In this document: one piece after another, positions 47,868-58,920 of the stretch
Numbering within the stretch: position 1 is the first letter of the stretch
How the letters are laid out: the number at the start of each line of letters is the position of its first letter
From: Hevea brasiliensis
Lineage: Eukaryota > Streptophyta > Magnoliopsida > Malpighiales > Euphorbiaceae
DNA length: 64,000 bases
Direction: 5' to 3'
NCBI RefSeq assembly: GCF_030052815.1
Contig: NC_079496.1
Location: 76,807,652 to 76,871,651, forward strand
Notes under the pieces: generated by a model
The model's input: the letters and a program-made list of their open reading frames with translations, nothing else
What the model was told of the DNA's origin: nothing
Databases searched by the model: none
Position numbers and translations under genes: made by a program

Positions 47868-50800
47868 CTTACCCGTGTACAGCATACCCGAGTAAGTAAT
47901 GCCACACGGTGTACCGGCACACTCTAATATTCCTCAATTAATTTATATCATACTTTTGCATATAATTTATGAAATACAATTTGTTTAAGCCATTTATCAA
48001 AAGTATTATTCATTTAAGGTTCCGAAAATTTTAAAGAAAATCCGGCGGAGTACCGGCTAAAAATGGAGAAAACCGTTCTTCGGAACCTGTTAAAAACACT
48101 TCCAATAGACAAATTCATTCATTCTCAACTTCAATATCATCACAAAACTCAATATCAAGGTTTCAACAATTTTTCAGTTTCAGGTTTCAACAACCTTTTC
48201 ATTTCTCAACATCCATTTCTCATATACAAGCAATAAATACATGCTCAAATCTTGCATTCATAGTCATAACTTTCATTATTTACATAAACATCAAAATATA
48301 TTACATGAGTTCAAATACATATGAGAAAATACAAATCTGCTACAAAATATCAAAATGACAAAATGACACCTAGTGCCCTACCGATGCACTGCAGGTAGTG
48401 AGGTGACACAGACACTGAGCAGAACTGTCAGATGGACTCACCCAGTCTGTGGTCTACTGGGCTCACGATCGGGATCTCCAGTACCTACGCGTGGCAAAAG
48501 CAACGCGCTAAGCAATAATGCTTAGTGGTGCAATAATATAATAGAAGAAAATAGCAAGAAAATAAATGTGTATGCAAAGTGTATGCTTTCTTTGTTTGAT
48601 TTTGGTATATTCATTAATTCATTAACTTTGTTCACTTTTATTCATTTGGTTGCCCCAAGTAACCTACACTAGACGCAATCGGATGGATAACGGGTAACCG
48701 CACTGGGTACCAAGTACCTCGGCCGTCACACCATCGGTCACATATGCATCTCCGGTGTATGTGAGCAGCTAACAAGTCAGAATAATATCGTGCACAAGGC
48801 CAAGTCTCAATGCAAAGTCGAATGGCTAAAAGCCATGAAATCACGAATGGCATTTTTGCCATGTGCGATCGCTAACTGAACCCTATTGGCATGCCAAACT
48901 ATCCAAACCAATCTTGTTAGGTATACTAGGGCATTTGAAACTCTTAAATTCGTCAATTTGTGAATTTCAACTTTTTTGGTGTTACTATTCATCATTGGTC
49001 AACAAAAATGTTGACTTTTAGAATAAAAATGTGTACATCAACTTTGGCACTCCCAACATACCACATTTGGTGTTTAAAACTTGTTAGCATTAAGTGTTTT
49101 TGCCATTCCAAAGTGTAACTCAACACAAACAGATTTTTCAGTTTTGGTGAGTCAACTTCACTGTTCCATTGGACACTGTTACTGTTGGAATTTGAGGAAA
49201 TGTAAAACATGAAAGTTGTTCCTTATTTTGTCTAGTTGAATTTCCTTTTTTGAATCACTCCATTTGGAGTTTTGTAGCTCCAGATATGGCTCAAAAACCC
49301 AGGCTGTCCGGATATGCAGTCTGCAGAATTTTACCATATCTACAGTGCATGAACAGTGACTTGAGTCACTTGGTTGAATGGGTTCTGGCCATAATTTGGG
49401 GTAGGTTCCTTCATGAAAGTTGTTTGTCTATGTCTTAACTTGTTGCTGTAAAACTTTCAGACTAATTGACCAAATCTACAGTGACTTATGGCCAAATGAA
49501 CAGTGTTCATTTGGTCAAATTCTGCAGAGGCAGTTTCAGGGTTCCGGATTGTGGCTGAGTTTTGACCCTTTTGCTTTGGTCTTTCGGGCATGGTTTCTTC
49601 AGCAAAAATGTGCCATTATAAGCCTAGTTTCATGTCCAATTGGCCAAACATCAATTGGACAAGCACAGCCAAGTTATGGCAGTGCAAAGGGACTGAAATT
49701 TCAGTCCCTATCTGCTGTCCATAGGGCGAATTTCACCTCACTTTGCCATCGCATTTTTCAGTCCCATTTATGGTCAACATATCTAAAATGGTCACTAATT
49801 GACCATTAAAATGTGCCCTAACAATTTCCTAAACCAAGTTTACATTCTGCTCACAAAACCCTAATTCAAGTTCATGTTTTACACAACTTACCTTTGTTAA
49901 CTTTTAATCCATTATTCTTGTGTTTATCAACTTCTAATATAATTCTAGATCACTTCAAGCTCATAAAAACACTCCCTCCTATTCCATAGCTAGGGCAGCC
50001 AAAATTCAAGAGCTCATACACTTAGGTTTTGTTCATTTAAATCACAATTCTCACTAAGTTTCAAGTCCTAAACCATGAAAATAATGAGTTTTAAGTTATA
50101 GTTGCACTAACCTTGTTGTATGCCAATCCAAGCTTGAGAAAGCTTCACTTTCTTTCTTCTTCTTGGCTGCCAAAAGATTGTTTAAGGTGTGTAGATTAAT
50201 TTTAGTGAAGATGACTTAGGGTTTTGGGGTGAGGTTTGAGAGGTTTGAGAGCTTGAAAATGAAGAAAATGGAGGTTTGGCTATGGAGTTTTTAGAGCTAC
50301 GGGTAGCTTTTGTGGGAGTGGTGGCTGCTGGAATTTTGGTCTTCTTTAGTCTTTATTTATGTCTTTTATTTGTTTAGTCAAATGGTAGATTAATGGTGAT
50401 TGGTTGAAAATTATAAATGACATCCCATGATGTCATAAATAGCCTTTTTCCTCAATTTCTTTTCTTTCCTCCACTACTCAAGTTCAATTTAATTTCTAGC
50501 AATATTTCTTCATATTTTATGTCATATTAATTATTTACTCAACTGGGCAAGTCGGCCAAAAATCACCTCGGAAGGCGAAATGACCAAAATGCCCTCCGTT
50601 TGGCTTAACGGGTCAAAATCGTCTGTACCGATTGAAAAATTTTTCTAAATATTTTCTTGGCATTCTAATGCTATAGGAACCTCAATGACCCTTCTCTGGA
50701 GTCCCAAAAATTATTTTATAATTTTTCCCCCGGGTCTAGGGCTCCTCGTTGCGAGAACCGCAACTTCCCTCCGGTTACCCATCGCTTGGGCACCGGCTCG

Positions 50801-50977
50801 TTTTACTTGGTTGTATTTTATTTCTAAAATTTTTACTAAATTTTTCTTATTAATATTTGAGTTAATTATGGTTCCTGACTTTAGTTTAATTATTTTTCCG
50901 GACGTTCTAGCTGTCCGGACCGACACCGGTCACCGGAACAGTAGGATGTACGGAGTGGTTACCGGGAGGGTGTTACA
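47868..50977 (-). repeat. Element Z 3' LTR (3110 bp)
   Basis: TGTGACACCCC to GGGTGTTACA. Nearly identical to 55788-58915. The main differences cluster at about 48413-48440, 48670-48770, 48875 and 49500-49740. It contains the double hairpin (48487-48525) and the ATGACATC/GATGTCAT inverted pair (50417-50436). Confidence 0.94.
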
Positions 50978-50990
50978 ACTCTTCCCCTCT
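50978..50990 (-). other. Polypurine tract of element Z
   Basis: The minus strand reads AGAGGGGAAGAGT directly before the LTR; it overlaps the last codon of pol by about two bases. Confidence 0.85.
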
Positions 50991-51750
50991 AATTTAAATT
51001 TCGTCCTCGAAATTTACCTGATGCAAACAGTTGAGGGAACTGTTGCCTCATCGTCTCTTCACTTTCCCAAGTTGCCTCCTCGGTGTTGTGGTGCCTCCAA
51101 AGCACTTTCACCAATGGAATTTGCTTGTTCCTCAACTCTTTTACTTCCCGAGCCAGGATTCGTAGAGGTTCTTCTTCATATGTCAAATCCGGTTGTATTT
51201 CAATTTCTTCCCTGGAGATGACATGTGAAGGATCTGAGCGGTATCTTCTGAGCATGGACACGTGGAACACATTATGGATCTTGTCCAGCTCTGGTGGTAA
51301 AGCTAGCCTATAGGCCACTGGACCCACACGTTCAATGACTTCATAGGGGCCAATGAACCTAGGGCTCAACTTACCTTTTCTTCCAAACCTCAACACTTTC
51401 TTCCATGGTGACACCTTGAGGAACACTTTGTCGCCAACCACATATTCTATTTCTTTTCTCTTCAGGTCGGCATAAGATTTTTGTCTGTCTGAGGCAATCT
51501 TTAAGTTGGCTTTGATTGATTTCACCTTCTCCTCAGCCTGTTTCACCAGGTCTGGCCCTACCAGTTTGTCTTCGCCCAATTCAGTCCAGCACACTGGAGT
51601 TCTACATTTTCTCCCATACAGTGCTTCATATGGGGCCATTTGGATGCTAGCTTGGTAGCTATTGTTGTATGCAAATTCTGCCAGTGGGAGGTATCTATCC
51701 CAACTTCCCTCAAACTCAATGACACAACTCCTCAGCATATCCTCAAGGAC
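50989..51750 (-). pseudogene. Element Z pol: integrase C-terminal part and chromodomain
   Basis: An uninterrupted 249-codon stretch from [14 protein letters not shown] through [20 protein letters not shown] (GPY/F) and HVSMLRRYRSDP to the chromodomain (ILAREVKELRNKQ, LVKVLWRHHNTEEATWE). It is preceded on the minus strand by a 75-bp insert with intron-like ends. With the insert removed it joins in frame to the catalytic-Glu region (QSERVIQ). Listed as a pseudogene because the pol frame breaks elsewhere; this segment is intact. Confidence 0.9.
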
Positions 51751-51825
51751 CTGACAAGTATTTCACGTTATTGTTATCATTTCAATTCAATATTTGTATC
51801 AATTTCATGGGTTTCAATTGTTTAC
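51751..51825 (-). other. 75-bp intron-like insert in Z integrase
   Basis: On the minus strand CAG is followed by GTAAAC at the start and TTGTCAG at the end, then GTCCTT: GT-AG borders. It is about 73% A+T, well above the flanking coding sequence, and contains an in-frame TGA four codons in. Removing it restores VIQ-VLEDML, which X has as one uninterrupted stretch (VIQILKDML). It is absent at this site from X and Y. The borders also form a CAGGT direct repeat, so a small insertion is the alternative. Confidence 0.6.
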
Positions 51826-52660
51826 CTGGATTACTCTTTCTGATTGCCCATCCGTCTGAGGATGGAAAGTCATCTGAAATGGAGTTGTGTACCCAAGGAT
51901 TCATGCAACTTCTTCCAGAATCTCGATGTAAACCTTGGGTCTCGATCAGATATGATGGAAAGTGGGATTCCATGCAGTCTAACTATCTCACTGATATACA
52001 ATTCCGCTAACTTCTCCAGTGAGTAGTCAGTCCTAACTGGCAGAAAGTGTGCTGACTTTGTCAATCTATCAACTATCACCCATGCTGCATCATGTTTCTT
52101 CCGGGTGAGGGGTAGACCACTTATAAAATCCATGGTGACCCGATCCCATTTCCATTCGTGTATGCGTATAGGTCGTAGCAAACCCGATGGAACTTGATGT
52201 TCCGCTTGACTTGCGACATGTCAAGCATTTAGTCACATAATCGCTATGTCTTTCTTCATACCAGCCACCAATATCAAGCTTCGTGTCATGATACATCTTT
52301 GTACTTCCCGGTGCATAGCATATACACCGGTGTGTGCCTTTTTAGAATCTCGCTTTCAATTCCCCATTATCCGTACACACGTCTTCCTTTGTAATACAGA
52401 CACCCATCCGCTTTCACCTCATAGTCGCCATTTTTCCTCTCGGGATTTTGCTCATAATAGCCATTAGCTTCTCATCCGCTTTTGCCCATCTAAAATCTGC
52501 CAGCAGTGTTTGGCCTCACTTGCAACTCAGCCAAGATAGCTCCATCACAAACTAAAGATAGACGGGCATTCAATGATCTCAAGGTCGTCATGGATTTTCT
52601 CGTCAAAGCATCAAGAACTACATTTGCCTTCCTGTGATGGTAATCAATTACAGTCATAGT
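51826..52660 (-). pseudogene. Element Z pol: integrase N-terminal part and core
   Basis: 51870-52181 carries D in TMDFISGLP and D in ISDRDPRF; the Glu lies in DGQSERVIQ (51826-51870) one frame over, because of a missing base near 51876. The HHCC zinc region (about 52200-52500) is recognisable only in short pieces (KCLTC at about 52220) with several small indels, for example CATAATCGCTATG at about 52237-52249, where X has CAGCTAT in the equivalent stretch. Confidence 0.82.
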
Positions 52661-53105
52661 CCTTCAGAACTCAATCCATCGCCTCGCTTCTAAGGTTGAG
52701 CTCCTTCTGGGTTGGCAAATATTTCAGGCTCTTGTGGTCTGTGTAAATGTAGCACTTTTCACCATACAAGTAATGCCTCCATATCTTCAGTGCGAAGATA
52801 ATTGCTGCAAGCTCTAGATCATGGGTAGGGTAGTTCTGTTCATGTGGCCTTAGCTGTCTGGAAGCATAGGCGATCACTTTCCCCTCTTGCATCAATACAC
52901 ACCCTAACCCATTATGTGAGGCATCACTATAGACCACAAAGTCCTTTCCAGGACACCGGTGTTAACACCGGTGCCTCTGTCAACATAGCCTTCAACTTCT
53001 CAAACTGGTGCGACACTTGTCATTCCAACACTGACATTCTTGTGTAACAACTTGGTCATTGGAGCACTATTAGGAAAATCCTTCACAAATCTTCTGTAAT
53101 ACCCA
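52661..53105 (-). pseudogene. Element Z pol: RNase H
   Basis: 52671-52937 encodes [30 protein letters not shown] and TDHKSLKYL. Breaks flank it: CCTCGCTTC at about 52682, where X has CCTCTGCCTC, and an anomalous ACACCGGTGTTAACACCGGTG block at about 52952 between RNase H and RT. Confidence 0.87.
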
Positions 53106-53990
53106 CTAGCCCCAAGAAGCTTCGACCTCGCTTGTATTTACGGGAGGCTTCCATTCCATCACTGCTTCTATTTTCTTGGGATCCACCCTAATCCCATCAG
53201 CTGACACTATGTGTCCAAGGAATGCAATCTCATTCAGCCAAAAGTCACATTTGGACAACTTAGCATACAGCTTCTTTTCTCTCAGGGTTTGCAGAACAAT
53301 CCTCAAATGCTCATCATGTTCTTCCCTGGTCTTGGAATACACCAAAATATCATCAATAAAGACCACTACGAACCGATCTAAGTGTGGATGGAAGATACGG
53401 TTCATAAGGTCCATGAATGCTGCTGGTGCATTTGTTAGGCCAAAGGGCATCACTAGGAACTCATAATGCCCATATCGGGTCCTGAATGCAGTCTTTGGCA
53501 CATCTGCATCCTTCACCCTCAACTGATGATACCCTGATCTGAGATCAATCTTGGAAAACACTCCCGCTCCCTTCAACTGATCAAACAGATCATCAATTCT
53601 AGGCAACGGATATTTGTTCTTTACTGTCACTTTATTCAACTGTCGGTAATCAATACAAAGCCTCAAAGTCCCATCCTTCTTTTTCACAAACAAAGACCGG
53701 AGCTCCCCATGGTGACACACTGGGGCGTATGAACCCCTTATCAAGCAACTCTTGCAACTGAGTTTTCAACTCCCTCAATTCAGTGGGTGCCATCCTATAA
53801 GGAGCAATGGAAATGGGTGCTGTACCCGGCAGTGTCTCAATGGCAAATTCAACTTCCCTTTCTGGTGGCAAACCAGGCAACTCTTCAGGAAATACCTCTG
53901 GGAAGTCTCTTACTGTGGGTATGTCACTCAGGTTTGGCTTAGCCTGCCTAGTATCCACCACATGTGCTAGGTAGGCTTCACGCCTTTTTC
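53106..53990 (-). pseudogene. Element Z pol: reverse transcriptase
   Basis: 53106-53744 shows [38 protein letters not shown], catalytic FIDDILVYS and [11 protein letters not shown]. The N-terminal part (53650-53961: [27 protein letters not shown]) is in another frame; the break is near 53692, where AAGACCGGAGCTCCC replaces the X-type AATACTGGCGCTCCC. All core RT motifs are intact. Confidence 0.92.
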
Positions 53991-54330
53991 ATCATTCTTC
54001 TTGCAATCGTGGTCGAGATGACATTGGACAGAAATCATCCTTTCCCCACAATCGTGATCTCATTACCCTCGTGGGTTTTCAAAGAAATTCTCTTCAATTT
54101 GCAATCAACCATTGCTCGATGACGTGACAACCACCCATTCCCAAAATCACGCCAAACTCATGGAAAGGCAACTCAATCAAGTCGCCAAGAATTCATACCT
54201 CAATCCTTAACGCAACCCTTGTATACTTTGTTCACTACCACACTGTGGCCCAATGGATTAGTGACCGTAATATCTTGGTCACTTTCCCTACCAAGATCCC
54301 CTTTCTACGGGTAGATTGATGCAAATGTAG
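53991..54330 (-). pseudogene. Element Z protease region
   Basis: The active-site motif DPGSTHSYI is in the gag frame at about 54320-54350. The rest of protease (54000-54300) is recognisable only by position and scattered similarity, with several small indels. Confidence 0.75.
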
Positions 54331-55660
54331 GAATGAGTGGATCCTGGATCCACCAATGCATGCACAGGAGTAGTGTAGAGGGAGAACGTACCCCTGATGA
54401 CGTCCGGGGCATCTTGCTCCTCCTGAGCTCTCAGGGCATAATTTCTGGCAGGTGGTCTATTATCTGGCCTCTCTGCTGGCTCAGATGTAGGCCTCTGAGA
54501 TGGTCCCATAGCTTCGGATTTACCCGACCTTCTACCCCTTGGTAGTGCAGGAGCAGGTCTGTCTACTTGTGTCGGAGCAACTGTAGTAGTTCTGCGTGGG
54601 CAGTTCCTCAACTGATGCTCTGTTGACCCACACCTCAAACAGGCACCAGTCACTCTCCAACACTCCCCCTTATGCCATCTTTGACAGTGTGGACATGCAG
54701 AAGATGTTGGGGCTGGTCCCCTGAACCCCATCCCTGGAGAGCTGCCCACTGATGGTGTGGACTGACCTCTCCTAGGGGTGAACTGTGGCCTGGGCCCTTG
54801 AGACTGACCCTGGCCCTGGCCCTGTGACTGGGCTGAACTCTGTGCAGGAGGACCCTTGAACTTCTTCCCAAATGCAGGGGCTGAACTAGACTGACCCGGT
54901 CCCCTCTTCTGCTGTCTCTCTCTTCTGGTTTGCTCACTGATTCTCACTTTTTCAACCTTTATGGCAGCTTCCACTAACTTGGTAAATTCTGTGATTCCCA
55001 AGGCAGTGAGCTGGATCTTGATGTTGTCATTTAGTCCCTCTTCAAATCTCTTGCATCTTTCAGCTTCATTTGGGACTATCTCCCTTCCATAGCGGCTCAA
55101 TCTTACAAATTCCTTCTCATACTCAGCCACTGACAACTGTCTCTGCCTCAGGTTAATAAACTCTCTTCTTCTCTCTTCCAGATATACAGTACCCACATAT
55201 TTCTTCTTAAATTCTGAAAGAAAGAAGTCCCAAGTTACAGCTTCTGGCTGCACTTCACTAGACACCGTGTCCCACCACTCGTAGGCATCATCTTGCAGCA
55301 AAGAGATGGCAGCTTCCAGGTTTTGCTCTGGAGTGCAGTGGAGTTGTTTGAGTACTCTGCCTGCTCAACCAATTCTACCGCAATGAGTCATCTTCTCTCT
55401 TGCCATAGAAGTCCACACCCAAACTTTCTTAACCTTTCCAGTGTGATTTACTGTGGAGCTGGTGGTGGTGGTGGTGCTGGCATTACCCCGGCCATTTGTC
55501 TAAAGAAGTCGGCCATTTGCTGAAACATGGCCTGTGGAGGCTGAGCAGGCTCTGCTTGAGCTGGCGGAGCAGATTCTCTCATGCCCCCAGTCTCAGCTGC
55601 TGCAGGTGGAGCATGACTCTCCACTTCCTCCTCAACGGCTCTCTGAGATGAAGGATCCAT
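54331..55660 (-). pseudogene. Element Z gag
   Basis: The start at 55660 (MDPSSQRAVEEE) is about 110 nt from the PBS. An N-terminal Pro/Ala-rich stretch (55448-55660) contains QQMADFFRQMAG. A long open stretch (from 55301) has the capsid core (DDAYEWWDT, EFKKKYVG, FVRLSRYGREIV), a Gln/Gly/Pro-rich linker, a CPHCQRWHKGEC half knuckle and a full CCHC knuckle CLRCGSTEHQLRNC (54600-54641). The two parts are out of frame, with a break at about 55300-55450. Confidence 0.9.
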
Positions 55661-55770
55661 ATCCTATTCAAAATAAGAAAAATAAACAGATCTGCGTTAG
55701 TGTCACCTCGACTCTTACAAATGCAATGCATGGTATGGACTCAATCTAGGCCCAAAAACGCCTAAACCGT

Positions 55771-55782
55771 GCTCTGATACCA
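55771..55782 (-). promoter_or_regulatory. Primer-binding site of element Z (initiator tRNA-Met)
   Basis: TGGTATCAGAGC on the minus strand, five bases (TTTAG) after the LTR end. Confidence 0.92.
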
Positions 55783-55787
55783 CTAAA

Positions 55788-58700
55788 TGTGACACCCCTT
55801 ACCCGTGTACAGCATACCCGAGTAAGTAATGCCACACGGTGTACCGGCACACTCTAATATTCCTCAATTAATTTATATCATACTTTTGCATATAATTTAT
55901 GAAATACAATTTGTTTAAGCCATTTATCAAAAGTATTATTCATTTAAGGTTCCGAAAATTTTAAAGAAAATCCGGCGGAGTACCGGCTAAAAATGGAGAA
56001 AACCGTTCTTCGGAACCTGTTAAAAACACTTCCAATAGACAAATTCATTCATTCTCAACTTCAATATCATCACAAAACTCAATATCAAGGTTTCAACAAT
56101 TTTTCAGTTTCAGGTTTCAACAACCTTTTCATTTCTCAACATCCATTTCTCATATACAAGCAATAAATACATGCTCAAATCTTGCATTCATAGTCATAAC
56201 TTTCATTATTTACATAAACATCAAAATATATTACATGAGTTCAAATACATATGAGAAAATACAAATCTGCTACAAAATATCAAAATGACAAAATGACACC
56301 TAGTGCCCTACCGATGCACTGCAGGTAGTGAGGTGACACAGACAATCGAGCGTAATCGGATGGACTCACCCAGTCTGTGGTCTACTGGGCTCACGATCGG
56401 GATCTCCAGTACCTACGCGTGGCAAAAGCAACGCGCTAAGCAATAATGCTTAGTGGTGCAATAATATAATAGAAGAAAATAGCAAGAAAATAAATGTGTA
56501 TGCAAAGTGTATGCTTTCTTTGTTTGATTTTGGTATATTCATTAATTCATTAACTTTGTTCACTTTTATTCATTTGGTTGCCCCAAGTAACCTACACTAG
56601 ACGACTGGACTGGATAACGGGTAAACTGGCACTGGGTACCTAGTACCTCGGGCCGTCACACCATCGGTCACATATGCATCTCCCGGTGTGCAACAGCTAA
56701 CAAGTCAGAATAATATCGTGCACAAGGCCAAGTCTCAATGCAAAGTCGAATGGCTAAAAGCCATGAAATCACAGAATGGCATTTTTGCCATGTGCGATCG
56801 CTAATCGAACCCTATTGGCATGCCAAACTATCCAAACCAATCTTGTTAGGTATACTAGGGCATTTGAAACTCTTAAATTCGTCAATTTGTGAATTTCAAC
56901 TTTTTTGGTGTTACTATTCATCATTGGTCAACAAAAAAGTTGACTTTTAGAATAAAAATGTGTACATCAACTTTGGCACTCCCAATATACCACATTTGGT
57001 GTTTAAAACTTGTTAGCATTAAGTGTTTTTGCCATTCCAAAGTGTAACTCAACACAAATAGATTTTTCAGTTTTGGTGAGTCAACTTCACTGTTCCATTG
57101 GACACTGTTACTGTTGGAATTTGAGGAAATGTAAAACATGAAAGTTATTCATTATTTTTTCTAGTTGAATTTCCTTTTTTGAATCACTCCATTTGGAGTT
57201 TTGTAGCTCCAGATATGGCTCAAAAACCCAGGCTGTCCGGATATGCAGTCTGCAGAATTTTACCATATCTACAGTGCATGAACAGTGACTTGAGTCACTT
57301 GGTTGAATGGGTTCTGGCCATAATTTGGGGTAGGTTCCTTCATGAAAGTTGTTTGTATATGTCTTAACTTGTTGCTGTAAAAATTTCAGACCAATTGACC
57401 AAATCTACAGTGACTTATGGCCAAATGAACAGTTACTGTTCATTTGGTCAAATTCTGCAGAGGCAGTTTCAGGGTTCCGGATTGTGGCTGAGTTTTGACC
57501 CTTTTGCTTTGGTCTTTCGGGCATGGTTTCTTCAGCAAAAATGTGCCATTATAAGCCTAGTTTCATGTCCAATTGGCCAAACATCAATTGGACAAGCACA
57601 GCCCAAGTTATGGCAGTGCAAAGGGACTGAAATTTCAGTCCCTATGCTGCTGTCCATAGGGCAGATTTCACCTCACTTTGCCATAGCATTTTTCAGTCCC
57701 ATTTATGGTCAACATATCTAAAATGGTCACTAATTGACCATTAAAATGTGCCCTAACAATTTCCTAAACTAAGTTTACATTTTGCTCACAAAACCCTAAT
57801 TCAAGTTCATGTTTTACACAACTTACCTTTGTTAACTTTTAATCCATTATTCTTGTGTTTATCAACTTCTAATATAATTCTAGATCACTTCAAGCTCATA
57901 AAAACACTCCCTCCTATTCCATAGCTAGGGCAGCCAAAATTCAAGAGCTCATACACTTAGGTTTTTGTTCATTTAAATCACAATTCTCACTAAGTTTCAA
58001 GTCCTAAACCATGAAAATAATGAGTTTTTAAGTTATAGTTGCACTAACCTTGTTGTATGCCAATCCAAGCTTGAGAAAGCTTCACTTTCTTTCTTCTTCT
58101 TGGCTGCCAAAAGATTGTTTAAGGTGTGTAGATTAATTTTAGTGAAGATGACTTAGGGTTTTGGGGTGAGGTTTGAGAGGTTTGAGAGCTTGAAAATGAA
58201 GAAAATGGAGGTTTGGCTATGGAGTTTTTAGAGCTACGGGTAGCTTTTGTGGGAGTGGTGGCTGCTGGAATTTTGGTCTTCTTTAGTCTTTATTTATGTC
58301 TTTTATTTGTTTAGTCAAATGGTAGATTAATGGTGATTGGTTGAAAATTATAAATGACATCCCATGATGTCATAAATAGCCTTTTTTCCTCAATTTCTTT
58401 TCTTTCCTCCACTACTCAAGTTCAATTTAATTTCTAGCAATATTTCTTCATATTTTATGTCATATTAATTATTTACTCAACTGGGCAAGTTGGCCAAAAA
58501 TCACCTCGGAAGGCGAAATGACCAAAATGCCCTCCGTTTGGCTTAACGGGTCAAAATCGTCTGTACCGATTGAAAAATTTTTCTAAATATTTTCTTGGCA
58601 TTCTAATGCTATAGGAACCTCAATGACCCTTCTCTGGAGTCCCAAAAATTATTTTATAATTTTTCCCCCGGGTCTAGGGCTCCTCGTTGCGAGAACCGCA

Positions 58701-58915
58701 ACTTCCCTCCGGTTACCCATCGCTTGGGCACCGGCTCGTTTTACTTGGTTGTATTTTATTTCTAAAATTTTTACTAAATTTTTCTTATTAATATTTGAGT
58801 TAATTATGGTTCCTAACTTTAGTTTAATTATTTTTCCGGACGTTCTAGCTGTCCGGACCGACACCGGTCACCGGAACAGTAGGATGTACGGAGTGGTTAT
58901 CGGGAGGGTGTTACA
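55788..58915 (-). repeat. Element Z 5' LTR (3128 bp)
   Basis: TGTGACACCCC to GGGTGTTACA, near-identical to 47868-50977. A TATA-like TATTATATTATT stretch lies just upstream (minus strand) of the double hairpin; whether it is the promoter is inference. Confidence 0.94.
56415..56453 (-). promoter_or_regulatory. Conserved double hairpin in Z 5' LTR
   Basis: On the minus strand, after GCACCA: CTAAGCA-TTAT-TGCTTAG (56436-56453, perfect 7-bp stem). A 22-base hairpin follows (56415-56436) with GCGCGT pairing ACGCGT through one G-U, an inner GC/GC pair and a TTTT loop, then AGGTA. The identical pair occurs at 48487-48525 in the other LTR. Confidence 0.68.
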
Positions 58916-58920
58916 TAAAA

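Larger units (their letters stand above)
47868..58915 (-). mobile_element. Element Z, complete and young Ty3/Gypsy chromovirus (11,048 bp)
   Basis: Minus strand: 5' LTR 55788-58915, PBS 55771-55782, gag-pol 55660 to 50989, polypurine tract 50978-50990, 3' LTR 47868-50977. Duplications TAAAA at 47863-47867 and 58916-58920. The two LTRs are near-identical over long stretches, so this is the youngest insertion visible. Differences are concentrated in small blocks. The coding region carries many small frame breaks, at odds with the apparent youth. The chromodomain and ~3.1 kb LTRs fit Tekay/Del. Confidence 0.95.

Noticed and set aside
47868..47900. Upstream open reading of pol into the LTR as an extra gene in Z
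   Set aside because: Pol ends at 50989 at the polypurine tract; the LTR has no conserved coding frame between the two copies and solo LTRs.
50685..51221. 178-codon plus-strand open frame
   Set aside because: It spans the Z LTR end and runs antisense through the chromodomain region; the equivalent LTR part at 58623 is similar only because the LTRs are copies. No protein family is recognisable.
53176..53466. 96-codon plus-strand open frame
   Set aside because: Antisense of the Z RT core; codon bias of the RT strand leaves the other strand open by chance.
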